Origin: Centropus unirufus
Taxonomy: Eukaryota > Chordata > Aves > Cuculiformes > Centropidae
Direction of reading: 5' to 3'
DNA length: 64,000 bases
NCBI GenBank assembly: GCA_013397695.1
Contig: VYZI01000100.1
Location: forward strand, 1,688,400 to 1,752,399
Shown: positions 49,481-61,700 of the stretch, piece by piece
Layout of the letters: every line of letters begins with the position of its first letter
Position numbering within the stretch: position 1 is the stretch's first letter
Program-made: the position numbers and the translations under genes
The notes under the pieces: model-generated
What the model was told of the DNA's origin: nothing
The model's input: only the letters and a program-made list of their open reading frames with translations
Databases searched by the model: none

Positions 49481-52400
49481 AATTTCTACCATCCATAGAA
49501 AGCAGGCATGGGTCAGAGCCTAAAACCCGCAGAGAAGGACTCCAAATTTCATGGGTCTGTGGTAGAATTAAAAAATCATAATTGTAAAAGGGCCCCTCTG
49601 TATATTTAGAGGCACCCCTTTCAGCAAATGTTTGTCATTTAATGACATAGTTTTGCTTAGAAAAAAATAGTTCAGTGATGTTGGTGTCTTCTTCGAATCT
49701 TCTTTGAATCTTTGATTATGGATATTATGTTTTAAAACTATGTAAATTCAAAAAAATCAGACTAGAACAGAATCGAAAACAAAATCTGACATTTTACTAA
49801 CTCCAATAATGGCTTACTGGCAGCACAGGCAGTAAATAACCCTAGCTTGTGGACCAATTTCCTACTAGTGGTCTGAGTCCATTAAGCATACTACTAGAGC
49901 ACGTATTCCAGTTTAGCTTCATCTGAAGGAATACATTTCTATGTTTGTACACCTCACCATGATATATACCATACAGAGTGGGGACCAATCTTTTGACATC
50001 AAATCATACATCTGGTCAGGATTAACTCTAATACAAGTGCAGCAAGAAACAGTTCAGGGTTTTCAATAGTTTCTATTACATCATTACTTTTGTCTGATTT
50101 TGGATTAGACAGTCTACAGTTAGAGAGACCATAACACAATCATGCTGACCTTCATGGCACTCAGGGTGCTTGTGGTGTAAAAAGTTGACTGCATGCTCTA
50201 TTCTCAGAAGGTTTTCCCTGACTTGTATTTATAGTGATATTCATAGTTTAATAGTAATACCGTCAGGGTATGGGTCAGTCCTCTGCTTTCACATTTAAAA
50301 TGTATTTTCTTCCATCTTGCCATTATCTCTATAACTAATTTTCAGCCTATTGTAGGACTTAACCAGACTGTTTAGAGGGAGATTAAACAGACTGTTATTT
50401 TGCTAGGGTTGTCCATTTTATTCACTGTCTAATGCAAAATAAAGACACAAATTTTCGTTCCAATATCAGTTTTATTCACCAGGCTGGGCTGTTCTAAGAC
50501 CTCTGTTCTAAAGATTCACATGAGCCAGTGAAGATGAATATGGCAGAGCAGGTATATTAATCTGGCTTCTCATAGCAGGCGGATGTTTTAACTACTGACT
50601 CTACCAAAATGAATGAAACTGATTCCCTTCTTCCTTCTCTCTCTGGAAATTAAAAGCTGGACCTGTGATTTTTTTTCCAATTAAAGTTTCAATGATTTTG
50701 GCATGTTCTAACAAAACCATTGCATAAAATATGTCTTATACATAATTGGTTGAGCCAACAGATGTCACATTATGGCTTAAGCCCTCCTGAGCACTAAGGA
50801 TCAGAAAGTGGCATTTTTAATAAGAAAGCATTTTCATCAGTAAACCCCAGACATGACCACTAGATAGATTAATGTTTATGTGCATCCAAGTTGCCTACAG
50901 ATGGTAGAATAATCTTGGACTGGTTTTCTTGGACAATGACTTGAGATTTTCTTCCTCAGACATCCTTCTAAAAGCCATTAATATCTGTCAGGTTAAAATA
51001 AAACCTCCAGTGCCTTGAAGAAAAGGAAAATAAGAAAATAAGAAAATAAGAAAAAAAATATACTATTAATTCCTGTTTGTATAAGGCAAGCTCAACCCTA
51101 ACATTGTTATCAAAATATAACCAGTAGCTAATTTTCCAGCAAGCACTCTCATAAACACTTACTGGAATTCCACTTTTTAATAACCATAGTATTTCCAAGA
51201 CAGGTTCGTTTTACAGTTTCAGTTATCTTACCACACTTTCAAATCCATCTTGATCAAAACCTAAGATTCAATAAATAATACATTATCTCCAATTTTGGTC
51301 ATTTCATGTCACAATTTGGAGAAATTTCATTTAAGTTTCAGAAGTAAGAGTACATTGTTTCTCATATTTATCTTATTGTATAACTGTATATACAGCCATT
51401 CACCTAGGGATTCCAAATAATTTTCAGTTTTGGCTACTTCTACCCAGATATGCATCATGCCAGTTAAACCCTGTTATATTTGCATCCATGTGATTTGATT
51501 TATCATGCAGTAAGTATGTTTCCCTTAGTGGAGTAATTTTTTATAAGGCTAACAACAGTGCTATATTAATCTCAGCTGAGAGCCAGAGAAGGAAAAAATC
51601 TCCCTGGCTTTTACCCTTGCCAGCCATGTCAAGGAATTAATCCTATAAACTAAATTAATTTACAAAAAACACATCTCTCCCTCCTGGTTTTTGTGATCAT
51701 CATTAGATTAGTTGCTATACTCAGTTGTCAGATGTCACTAGCAACATACCAGTGTCAGAGAGTGACTGCTTCCAGTAGAAGGAGATTTGGTAACTTTGAC
51801 CAATTTCCACTGGTTGCTTTTAGTAGAATTTCATACTTTGTGGTCAGAACAAGGAATGAGCTGTGGCACATTTTGTCAGATGCTTCGATGCCTATTCACA
51901 GACATAGCATGAGGTGGTAGATTATTTTTTCATATCACATGTATAGATATAAAAAAATGCAAGTTGTCTTATCTGCATTTAGATATATTGGTCCACCTAT
52001 AGAGATCAAAATTGGGCAGACCTTTGTGAAAGCCTGTGGAACAAAGAAATGAGAGTTGAAGAAGGAGGAACAATCTTCTAATACAAGTTGAAAAAGCAAT
52101 GTATAAGCTGAAGAGTAATGGCTGGTCTCTAAGGTATGGCCCAAAATACTCAAAGCTTCAGAACTCAAGCAAGAGAATTTTAGTGGTCCAGAGACTACTG
52201 TCACAAACACAGGCAATACATTAAGAGAAGAGTCTTCAGAGAACTTTTTGTTTAAGACACACAGGAAATGAAAACTCCTCGCAAATTCCTATTCAGGACA
52301 ACCACAGGGAAAGAAAGGAAGATGAAGATCAGCACAACCAGGTTTGCAGTATTTGCACTTTCACTTGGTGTGTGAGCATGTCCAAGACCACCTTTTCCCC

Positions 52401-54128
52401 TTTGTTCTCTCAACCTGTGGTTCATCCATCCAAAACAACGACTCTTCTGGGATGGGATTTTACATCCTCTCAGAATTCCAATTTAGATGAAAAAATCTTC
52501 TCTTCAAAACGTCAGTCAAAACCACTGCCTTTCAGGAAAAAAAGTAATTTCAGCTTCAGTGAACTATAGGGTTTTATTTCTAAGAGAGAAACGCTGAGGT
52601 GAAGGATTAGCAGCCAGCTCTAGATCATACCATTTGTAAGTCCCAATGCAGTCACTGAGGGCCCAAAAGCTAATTGCTCATAAAACTGAACACTTCTTTA
52701 CATGTTGAACTGCCATATTCACCACCAAACTTGAAAAGAAGGTACTCGGAACTGAAGATGCTCTCTAAACTCTTAGACCTTTCATTCTATATTCAGATTT
52801 CTTTTACAGTCCACACTAGAGGGATATTACATTTCTCCAGTTGACAGGGAAGATTGAGCCAAAGTCTCCTCCTTCTCTTGATTTACAAGAATATGATTAA
52901 TTCTCAAGTCAACGGAGCTAAAAATGGAGTAAACAAGAGGAAGAACCAGGCCCTCTGGAACAGAACTGCAGGAGCAGTCATCACTTTTAAAACATGGCAA
53001 CATTTCAGAAAAACACTGCAGATGTTTTGGCTCTGTCCTTCATCCAAGCTGAACATTGCTTTTTGCAGCTATGTTTTGCTTATTTCTACCAACTCTCCTT
53101 AGGCATGCATGCTAATACCTTGTACTTGATATGAGTGTTTTATAATTAGGCACACATACATTAAATACCCAAATCTATATTAAGTTAAATACAATTTCAA
53201 AAAGTTGTAAAATACTCTTGCTAGATTCTATACTCTCAAATGAATTAATCTGAAAAACAACTGGGACGCAATTTAGACCTTCCTGGCAGCAAGCAAGAGA
53301 AACGTCAAGCTCACAATTTTACTTTATTGAAGACCCTCTTAGGAGTCCATCAGAAAGAACTCTATCTGCCTGGTAGTCAACAGTCAGTGGGAAGTAATAT
53401 TTAGTTTATTAATGTGGCTTTGATTATTTTTCTTCACACTGCTGATGAATAGTAGCAAACTAAGACCTTGATCCAATTTCCCCTTCTCCCTTTCTGCAAA
53501 AAAAAGCCAATGAAACACAGATACAGTTAATAAGGTCTTGCATAATATCAAAAGCACATTCAGTCGGTCCCAAGTTATGCAGCCATACAGCTTATTTGTA
53601 CACTAGAATGTCTGAATTAAAAAATATGCACAGAAAGCGAACACAATTAAGAGACTATGTTGAAGCCAAGGTTCATTTTGAAACAGCCTCTCAGCTTCAA
53701 GGCAACTGTATGGATTAGTAAGTGTCTACGTGGCACAGAAGAGTGGCATTAACTGGTACTTGGCAGTACAGGAAAATCATCATAGTGTTCGGATCATAAA
53801 TAGACTGCAGCTTAGTTACTAACAATGGATTCCAAAAAGGAGAAGAGCTGAAAAATATGCAGGAACTTTCTGCTCTGTTTTCTTCTCAATAAATCAGAGT
53901 GAAGTACAGATGCAAGCAGAGATGTTGTCTCAGATGTTATGATTCATGTCTTCTCGCATATTACAGTTGATTTATACTTTTATTTGTGGGGTTTTAAATT
54001 GTGGTTTTGGGGAGTGAGAATACATTGGGGAATGTGGAATAAATACTCAGACCTTGAAAACAAAACAGAAAGTAAAAATGTAGTGGTGGTAAGACAGGAA
54101 CTCTTGACTGACACTCTATTGCAGTGAA
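49481..54128. other. Unique noncoding DNA
   Basis: Only one small tandem repeat stands out: three perfect copies of AAAATAAG at 51027-51050. Open frames are below 95 codons and unremarkable. No RNA gene or repeat family is recognised. Confidence 0.55.
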
Positions 54129-54190
54129 TCACACATGGAGCTCCTTACTTCCATCAGTGACTTCATTGGAGCTCTCATGTGTGTAACTGC
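54129..54190. repeat. Hairpin, possibly a decayed palindromic element
   Basis: ACACATGGAGCTCC (54131-54144) pairs with GGAGCTCTCATGTGT (54168-54182) with a single bulged base, around a 23-base loop containing TGACTTCATT. The loop and the GTGTAACTG block after it resemble the centre and right arm of the palindromic element at 55603. The hairpin is seen directly; its kinship with the other element is a guess. Confidence 0.5.
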
Positions 54191-55602
54191 TAATGCTATA
54201 GGTGGAAACAGTTCACAGCCCATTCCATATGATTTAAAAGGCAACAAGCAGGCAGCTAATGCTGTAGAAAAATCTTCAGAATGATGCTCCGGCCTTCAGC
54301 AGTGAGGTACCTCACTGATAATGTCTGAATTGCACAAATAGCCAGACTGTGCTGATGGTTTCATGTATGTTGTTGCAGTATACACTCACGACTGTGGGTT
54401 TATCTGAGTTTTGTTTAATGTTTCACTAAGTACAAAGTGAGGAAAAATATTCGTCCTAAGAGATCTCCAAAGCATTACTGTTTTCAGTAGCAAGTGGGAA
54501 CTTACAACATGGTCTCCAGCAGTACAAGCAGGAACAGACCCAAACTGAACAGGTACAGAGGCAGCAATGTATATACCAGCATCTGTGGAAAAGTAAAACA
54601 GCTAAAAAAAGGGTTTGGATTTTTCAATAATCTCAGTAAACAGGGAACTGATCTCAACAACTTTAGAATACATATACAATCAAGTGAAACAGAAATAACC
54701 CCAGAGCAAGGATTTCAGAAAAAAAGAGACAATACCATACAAAACACTTACAGAAGCAAAGCAGTTAGTCATGGTGGATATTAAATATAATCTTACCATA
54801 TGAAGGCACTTGAAAAATCCTCATGAATATATAGTCTGTAATGATGAGGAAAATATTAATTTAAATTGTATTGATGTGCCCAAGTCTAAAAGATTAAGCT
54901 TGTTTCCATCCTTCTCTTTGTTTCAAGGAAAGCAGAAGTTCAGAAAAAAAATAGATTAGATGCAATGATTTACTGACTCACTGCTGGTTTAAGAGGAAAT
55001 TAAGAGAATTTCTTTTTCGCCTCAAAACTAGGAAACAATTAGACTGTGCAATATAAGCATCTACAAATAAGTAGAATCGCTTTATAAGCATTGGAAAAAA
55101 ACTTAACAAATGTGGTCCAAAATCTGCCCTCTCATTCAAGAAGTGGTATCTCCATTTATACAAGTGGATTATACCCAAGGAACTAGTGTGATCCTTACTG
55201 AATTTTTCTTAATACTAGATGGGATGCAATTTGAACAACCAAGATCTAAACATTGAAAGGGCTCAGCAAGAAAACAAGGTCTACTTTTAGTGATAATATT
55301 GAACTCCTTTTTCAATATTTTTAAGATTGTTCCATTCCTTCCTCTGTTTTGTGGGGGCTGCTATAGGACATCCGTTACTTAAAAAGACGACTTCCCTTAT
55401 TACATATTGGTAGCTCTAATAAAATGGTGTTTATCCACAGATATATAAAACAAACAGCATTTTTCTGGTATTTATATATAGTATTTACAAAAAAGGTTTC
55501 TAGTGTAGAAGTCAATCCAACCTAATCACAGATTTTCTGTCACATTTACCTTAGTACCAGAACTTGTATCCATCTAGGAAATTATTTCTTGTAGAGAATA
55601 CA
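54191..55602. other. Unique noncoding DNA
   Basis: AT-rich. The plus frame 54494-54784 (96 codons) shows no recognisable domain. Nothing else is seen. Confidence 0.55.
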
Positions 55603-55717
55603 GGGCCAAATTCTCCTGTCAGTTACACCAATATGCACTTGGAGTCACTCCAAATTAGCTAAAAGTCAACAGAGGTAGCTTAATATGTTCTGGTGTAAAT
55701 CAGAGGAGGATTTGGCG
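55603..55717. mobile_element. Palindromic MITE-like repeat
   Basis: The two ends are inverted copies. The left arm begins GGCCAAATTCTCCTGTCAG and continues TTACACCA; the reverse complement of the right arm begins CGCCAAATCCTCCTCTGAT and continues TTACACCA. About 22 of the first 27 positions agree. Near the centre GGAGTCACTCCAA faces a TCAACAGAGGTAGC stretch, consistent with a once nearly full-length palindrome. It resembles a short palindromic, probably DNA-transposon-derived repeat I recall from reptile and archosaur genomes, but I cannot give the family name with confidence. No target-site duplication is obvious. Confidence 0.65.
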
Positions 55718-58700
55718 TCTGATCTTTTGATAATTATTCAAGAGTAAACAGCACTCAGTTGCATCACTGGAGAGCGCTGGAATGTGAAATATTGGAAAAC
55801 TGCAAATACATTGAAGCAATAAAATTAGGAAATTCTCTATAAAATGCCCCTTCTTTACTGTTCCATGCAATGTCATTTATTGCAGAATACTCTTTAGGCC
55901 ATTGATCTGCACCTAGGACACCCACAGGATGTTGGTTTATTATGTTTGGTATCTTGTAACTGCTATTGCATTATGAGATAAGAGTTTGTAGCAACACATG
56001 GCAATAGGGGATCTGTACGCCCATGCTTCATTACTTCTTGACCTTTCAGATGATACCCAATTGAAAAAGGATCAGTTCTTACATCTGGCAAAAGCCTAAT
56101 TTACTAATATGCTGTCCTCCTGAGTCACTGCTGTAATACATCTGCTGAACTTCTCATATATCTTGACCCCTGTTAGTTCACTGTTGCTCAGTTATTTAGT
56201 TTTGACATGCATGCATAACCTGGGGGTTACTTCGGAGCTACAAAATTTGGGGTTGAGGAGTGAATGGACTTTACATTTGAAGTGCTCCACCTGAGACCAA
56301 AATAACAATAGGTCTGTAATCCAAAATTGTCAAGGCAGCCGATTACCAAAAAATAATGAAAAAATAAAGCCCACAAGAGAAGAGACAAACAAAAAGCCCT
56401 CATACACTGACAAGGAATTTAACTTGTCTCTGAGCTCTCAGCATGTCATTAAGTAATTTCTTCAGAGTCTTCTTCCCGCAATGTCTTCAGAAGAAGCTTT
56501 TCTGTGTCCCACCTGTCCCATCAACTCTGACCCCACACTGTATTTGCCACTGCCATTCAGGGTGGTTATCTGAACTAGACCAGGGAGAAGTGATCATCCC
56601 TGGATAAAATCCTCATTGGAAATGCCTCTTTTCAGTTAATAATTTCCTGTGTTGTTTTAATTCATCTCATTTTCTAGATGCATTTCACCATTTCAGTCAC
56701 AGAAATGTAGATGTAGAAATGATTGAATGGGTATGAGGACATGAGAGGGCTGTGACAGTGTCAGTCCATGTTGATTTAAAGTGATGGTAACACTGTTTCA
56801 TAAAAAACTCTGTTAAAAAGTATCCTGTAACCACATGCAATTTTTATCTTCATTATCAGCCATCTGCCTTTTCTAAAAGTTACTAATTTCAAAGCTTGAC
56901 ACTATTACATCTAAATTTCGCTTCTGCAATGGATTCATTCTTTCAGGTTTTTGTTACACATGTAAGGGAACAGAATAGGTTCCTGCTGTTGAATCTCTGA
57001 AAAACTGCATCACATAGTGTTATTTATAAGAAATAATTGTATAGAAATTTTGCATGCATAGCAAGGACTCCAATATAGCCTTATATCTTCCTTTTCTCAC
57101 TTTGTTACTTTCACATCTTACCCATTTTCTTTTTGGGGGGTGGATTTTTCTCAGCTGGATACTATGATATGAACTCAATTTCTTTTTCAAAAACTTGGGC
57201 ATGATCTCCAGTACAGCCAATTCCTGTGGATGGGACATGGAATCTGATCAGGACCTCAGCAAGCAACATTTGCAGACATCATCTACTGACAGATTTGAAA
57301 AGCAGAGCTTGCCGGACTTTCTTGTAAGGGGATTTAAGTCAGTTTTGCTTGAACAAACTGGGAGAAAAACTAGTAACATTTTGTTGGGAAATTTGCCTCT
57401 TAGGGTCAGAAGTCATTTTACTAGTGCTATTTATCAGTACATAAATTATCATTCAACTTTTAAACTGTGACTGGTCTTTCCAGACTTAAGAGAGGGAAAG
57501 TCCCAGGTTAGTTTCCATCATAATTCAGAACACCTTTTTATTTGTGCCATGAAACCAGAAGAACACAGAGAACAGAAACATTATCACCATGTTAGTGCCA
57601 GCTATACCGACACGTATTCCCATTTGCAGTTGCACAGTCCTTCTAAATAGCATTATTTTGTGTCATGTGTAATTTTGAGCAGTCAAGGTGGGTTTCTTGA
57701 GGGAGAATGTTCTTCCCTAGAAGGCATCTTTAGCTTGCACACAGTACCTTTTTATCTGAAATGTTCTCTATACAATTTATTGTAATTTTCTTCTTCAAAA
57801 TCCTATTATGCCAGTCACTGTCCAAAATGCAAGATATCTTCCTCTTCCCCACACTCCATGAATGGTCCTTGCTTTAGAAGTAAGACCTGTGAACACCTGA
57901 TCAGGCTTAGACATTTCACACCATTTACCTCAGCACTTATTTTGAAAACACGTAGACTTCTTACTTTGAAGAATATGATTCAGATAAGAAACATCAAAAT
58001 CAGGTTCCCCTGCCCATTGAAAACTGTTCATCTGTGGTTAACAAGGTCCACTGACAAATTCCTTGGCATCTCCAAAGCCAGACAAGAGGAGTCTGGATTT
58101 CCTACAAGAAGAGGGCTTTCCCAAAGGTCCACTCAGGTAAGAAAGTCATCCTGCTTCCAGTAGACACACATTCTCAATGCATTGAAAATTAAGAGAGAAA
58201 TGGTGTTCATGCATACTAGCCAGTTTTGAAAAATCATCCTGTTAAAAACTGACCAAGAACAAGGTGGCTTCCCCAGGACAGGTTCAAAATATTAGGGCAA
58301 CAATTTCTTGTCATCCGCAAAAGCAGTATGCACTTTCTTTTTTCACGTCTCATTCACACAGCTGGCTTGCTATGAATGTTGCTGAAAACTGATCAAGTTA
58401 GAATAAAGAATGGCGAACATGAACTGCACAAAAAAATGGGTAGAAATGATGAGGTATTTAAAATGTTTTGAACAAATGCAGTGGGATTTTTGCTTGCCAA
58501 AACTTGTAAGTTGGCAGCACAAAAAGTATAGTCCAGAAACAAATACTGAACATCATTATCAACTTTTTCTCTTTGTTGGGGATCCATGAAAGCAAAGTTA
58601 GTAGAAAATAATGAAAGTGAAGCCCACACATGAAAGAATATCCTGAACTGATTTTGCGAAAGAAAAAGAAGGCTGCCCCATGTATTCTTTCACAAGTGTG

Positions 58701-61700
58701 GTAGTCCATTATTGTAAGCACTGCTGTTTCACAGAGATGGAGACCACACATTTAATTCTTTTCTATAGGTTTTTTTAAAAGGTGGCTTCAAACTACTCTC
58801 TGATGAGAGGAGCTGGTTAATTGTAGCCCTGCTGGATTCCACATATCACAAAGGGCTCAACAAGAGCTAAATAAAGAGAGTTTAATCAGATCTGGAAAAG
58901 ATGGGTTTTAATGGAAGTGAATTCTGCAGAGGATGATAATCATTAAAACTGAGGAGATAATCAAAAATCCTAAAACGAGAAGAGAAATTTGAAGCATCCA
59001 GGAAACATACCCCTTCTCTAACTCAGAGCCTCTAAAAAAGTAGGTGAAAGGTGAAAAAAAAAGAGCAAAATTAATATTAAAAAAAAAAAGAACATAAAAT
59101 GCTCTTTTCTCAGTCACTTCCTCAGCCACAGAAAAGGGGAAGTTTCTGACTCCCGAGTCAGAATTGCAGGACAGGTTATTGCATGGTGATTACTTTGAGA
59201 TGGTGATTAAAGGAGTAATTTAAAACACTTGGATTACTAAAGGAAAAGGGAAGTTAAAACTGCCTTGGGAAAATTATTCCACATCCTCTACAAAGAAGGA
59301 AAATAATCTATCCTTGAATGCAACTCTGGAGGACATAATTAAAGAGGAATGAGAGCTCCGTAACAAAGGAAAGTGTTTTAATGGGGCAGTACATGAAACA
59401 CTATGCCATAGAAAGAGAGAAGCCAGCGCGTGTGGGTGTTGGGGAGGGTGTCAGTATAAGCTCCAAAGGCAAGCTGTGACCCCAGCAAATGGGGCGGGGA
59501 GTCCTTCTAGGGTGATATCACTGCCCTATATGCCCCTTCAACAAGGAAGTGGAAGGCACTTTTGAAACTGAATTTTGAGACTGCAGCTGCTTCTTTGCTG
59601 ACACCCTTCTTAGCCACCTGCTTTGCCAAGATGATTTTAGCACAGCATCATGAGATAAAAGAGGGAGCCTGTGCTAAGCTTAAACATGCCAAGTCACTAA
59701 AATGTAAAATATTTTTGTCCTTAATTACCAGTACTAATGGCTTCCTATCATCTACAGTCCCCATAATGCTCTGAATTTTCAACCTTGGTTTGCAACCTTG
59801 TCCAGCTGGGCAAAGCTCAGTTCAGCAACCAGTTTGAATTCAGAATTGACCCTGCTTGGGACTCCTGAGGTCCTTCTCTATCTGAATGATCACGACTTTA
59901 TGTCTCTCTGGTTAAGGTCTCTATGGCAAAGACTCATATTGTCACACTGATTTTAGAGAAGATTTGTAATAAGGTAGGAGAAAGAGTGTAAAACAGATGT
60001 CATGCTCTTACCATCTTTTAAGTGATGTTCAAAACATAGAAACACTTTGGACATGTTGAAACCATATATATAGGAAAACATTTTGATTAAATAAAATTTA
60101 AAAAGTCAGTTTTTCATTTTCCCACACAGCAACAAAAAAAAAGGCCAACTCTTACCAGGGTGTGAATTGAGACATAATTAAAAAATATCCTCTAATTGAT
60201 GTCTTGTGTCTTGAAGTAATAGCCCCAAGCAGCACAAAAGCTAATAGAAACCCTACACTTCCAGTTTCATGGGAAAGTTTCGCCCTGCAATTGTATCATC
60301 TACCTCATAGCTGGCTACAACCTGCATTTATTGTAGATGACTGTCCTATCACTATTTAAGATTTTAATTTTCAGGCCGTAGTCTGAAACATCAAGTCTTT
60401 GGCCACATAAACTGACATAATGGCAGCTCATGTTCATAATAAGATTTTTTTTTTAAGCTGCATACCTTATCAACCCAACCCGCAGGCAACAGCTTTCATC
60501 AAAGAATTTAAACTTGCAGCTATGGCCTTAATCAGTTCTTTGGCAGCCCAAGCATTGCATGATTGTTTGCTGTAAAGGCATATTCTGAAAAACAATACAC
60601 TTTTCAAAAGGTATTGCAGTCATCCGTAGAGTAACTTCTGAAAATCCAGTTTGTTCATCAGGCAGTATCTCCTCTGTTACTTTATTCCTCTCCTCATTGA
60701 TATAGGTACGAGGGAGAAAATATCTTGCTTTCATTGTATTCTGCATACAGATAACTCATCTTCAGACCATCTGTCAGCAGATGTGTTGAAAATACAAGAC
60801 TCAGAACTCCCAAAAGCAACACCTGGAGTACCCAGCCTGGCAGCACTGGTCAAGTGCCTGCTTTTGCCTCCCTGCCACTATTCATGGGGATAGCGCTGTT
60901 CCTCTTGCTCCATGTTATCTAATTAAAACTCAAAGGTTGTCTCTTGATCTGTAAAGTCCATTCACTTAAACTGCAAACTCTGCTCCTGTTCTCCCTGACA
61001 ATAACCTGTCCAGCCAGAGGAACCTCAGATTACCTCATCTACCATACCTTTATATGGCCCATTCACCTGTTTCATACCACATATTGCACACATCACCCGT
61101 GCCCAGACTAAGCCCTCTGCCCTTTACTTCCACGAGCCTGCCCACCAGCCTACCTTCCACCCTTTCCCACACCCTACACTTCTTTTGCCCTTGGTTTCTT
61201 CCCAAACACTTCATGGTACACAGATGTAAGGCCTCCACCCAAAAATGGGACCCCATCGTGCCACTCGCTGACAACACACCTACTCACTCCTCACGGTGCA
61301 CTCACGGTGCCGTGCTTTGTGCCAGCCTAGATTCCGTATTGCTGGTATGAGCCGCACCTCCCAACTGCCAAGAGGACAGCGGAGCAAGAGCTACTGCTTT
61401 TTCTAGGCTGAGGTACTGAGTATGCTGTCTTCAGGTGGTCAAGATTGCAGGAGAATCTGCACAAGCAGCACAAGATATTTTCACTATCCAACACTGGAAA
61501 CAGAAATGGTTCAGCTACCTCTCTTTACACTCACCCTAGCCTGAAATTCTGGGCTCCAGCTGATTGTGTCCGTGGTATACACAGAACACCAGCATAAGAC
61601 ACAGGCTCATCTTTTGAAGTCACTGTAAAACAGCCACTTCTCAGTATTTTGTCCTTTAACAAGTAAATTGAAATTACAGCACCTTTAGCAGCATTTGACA

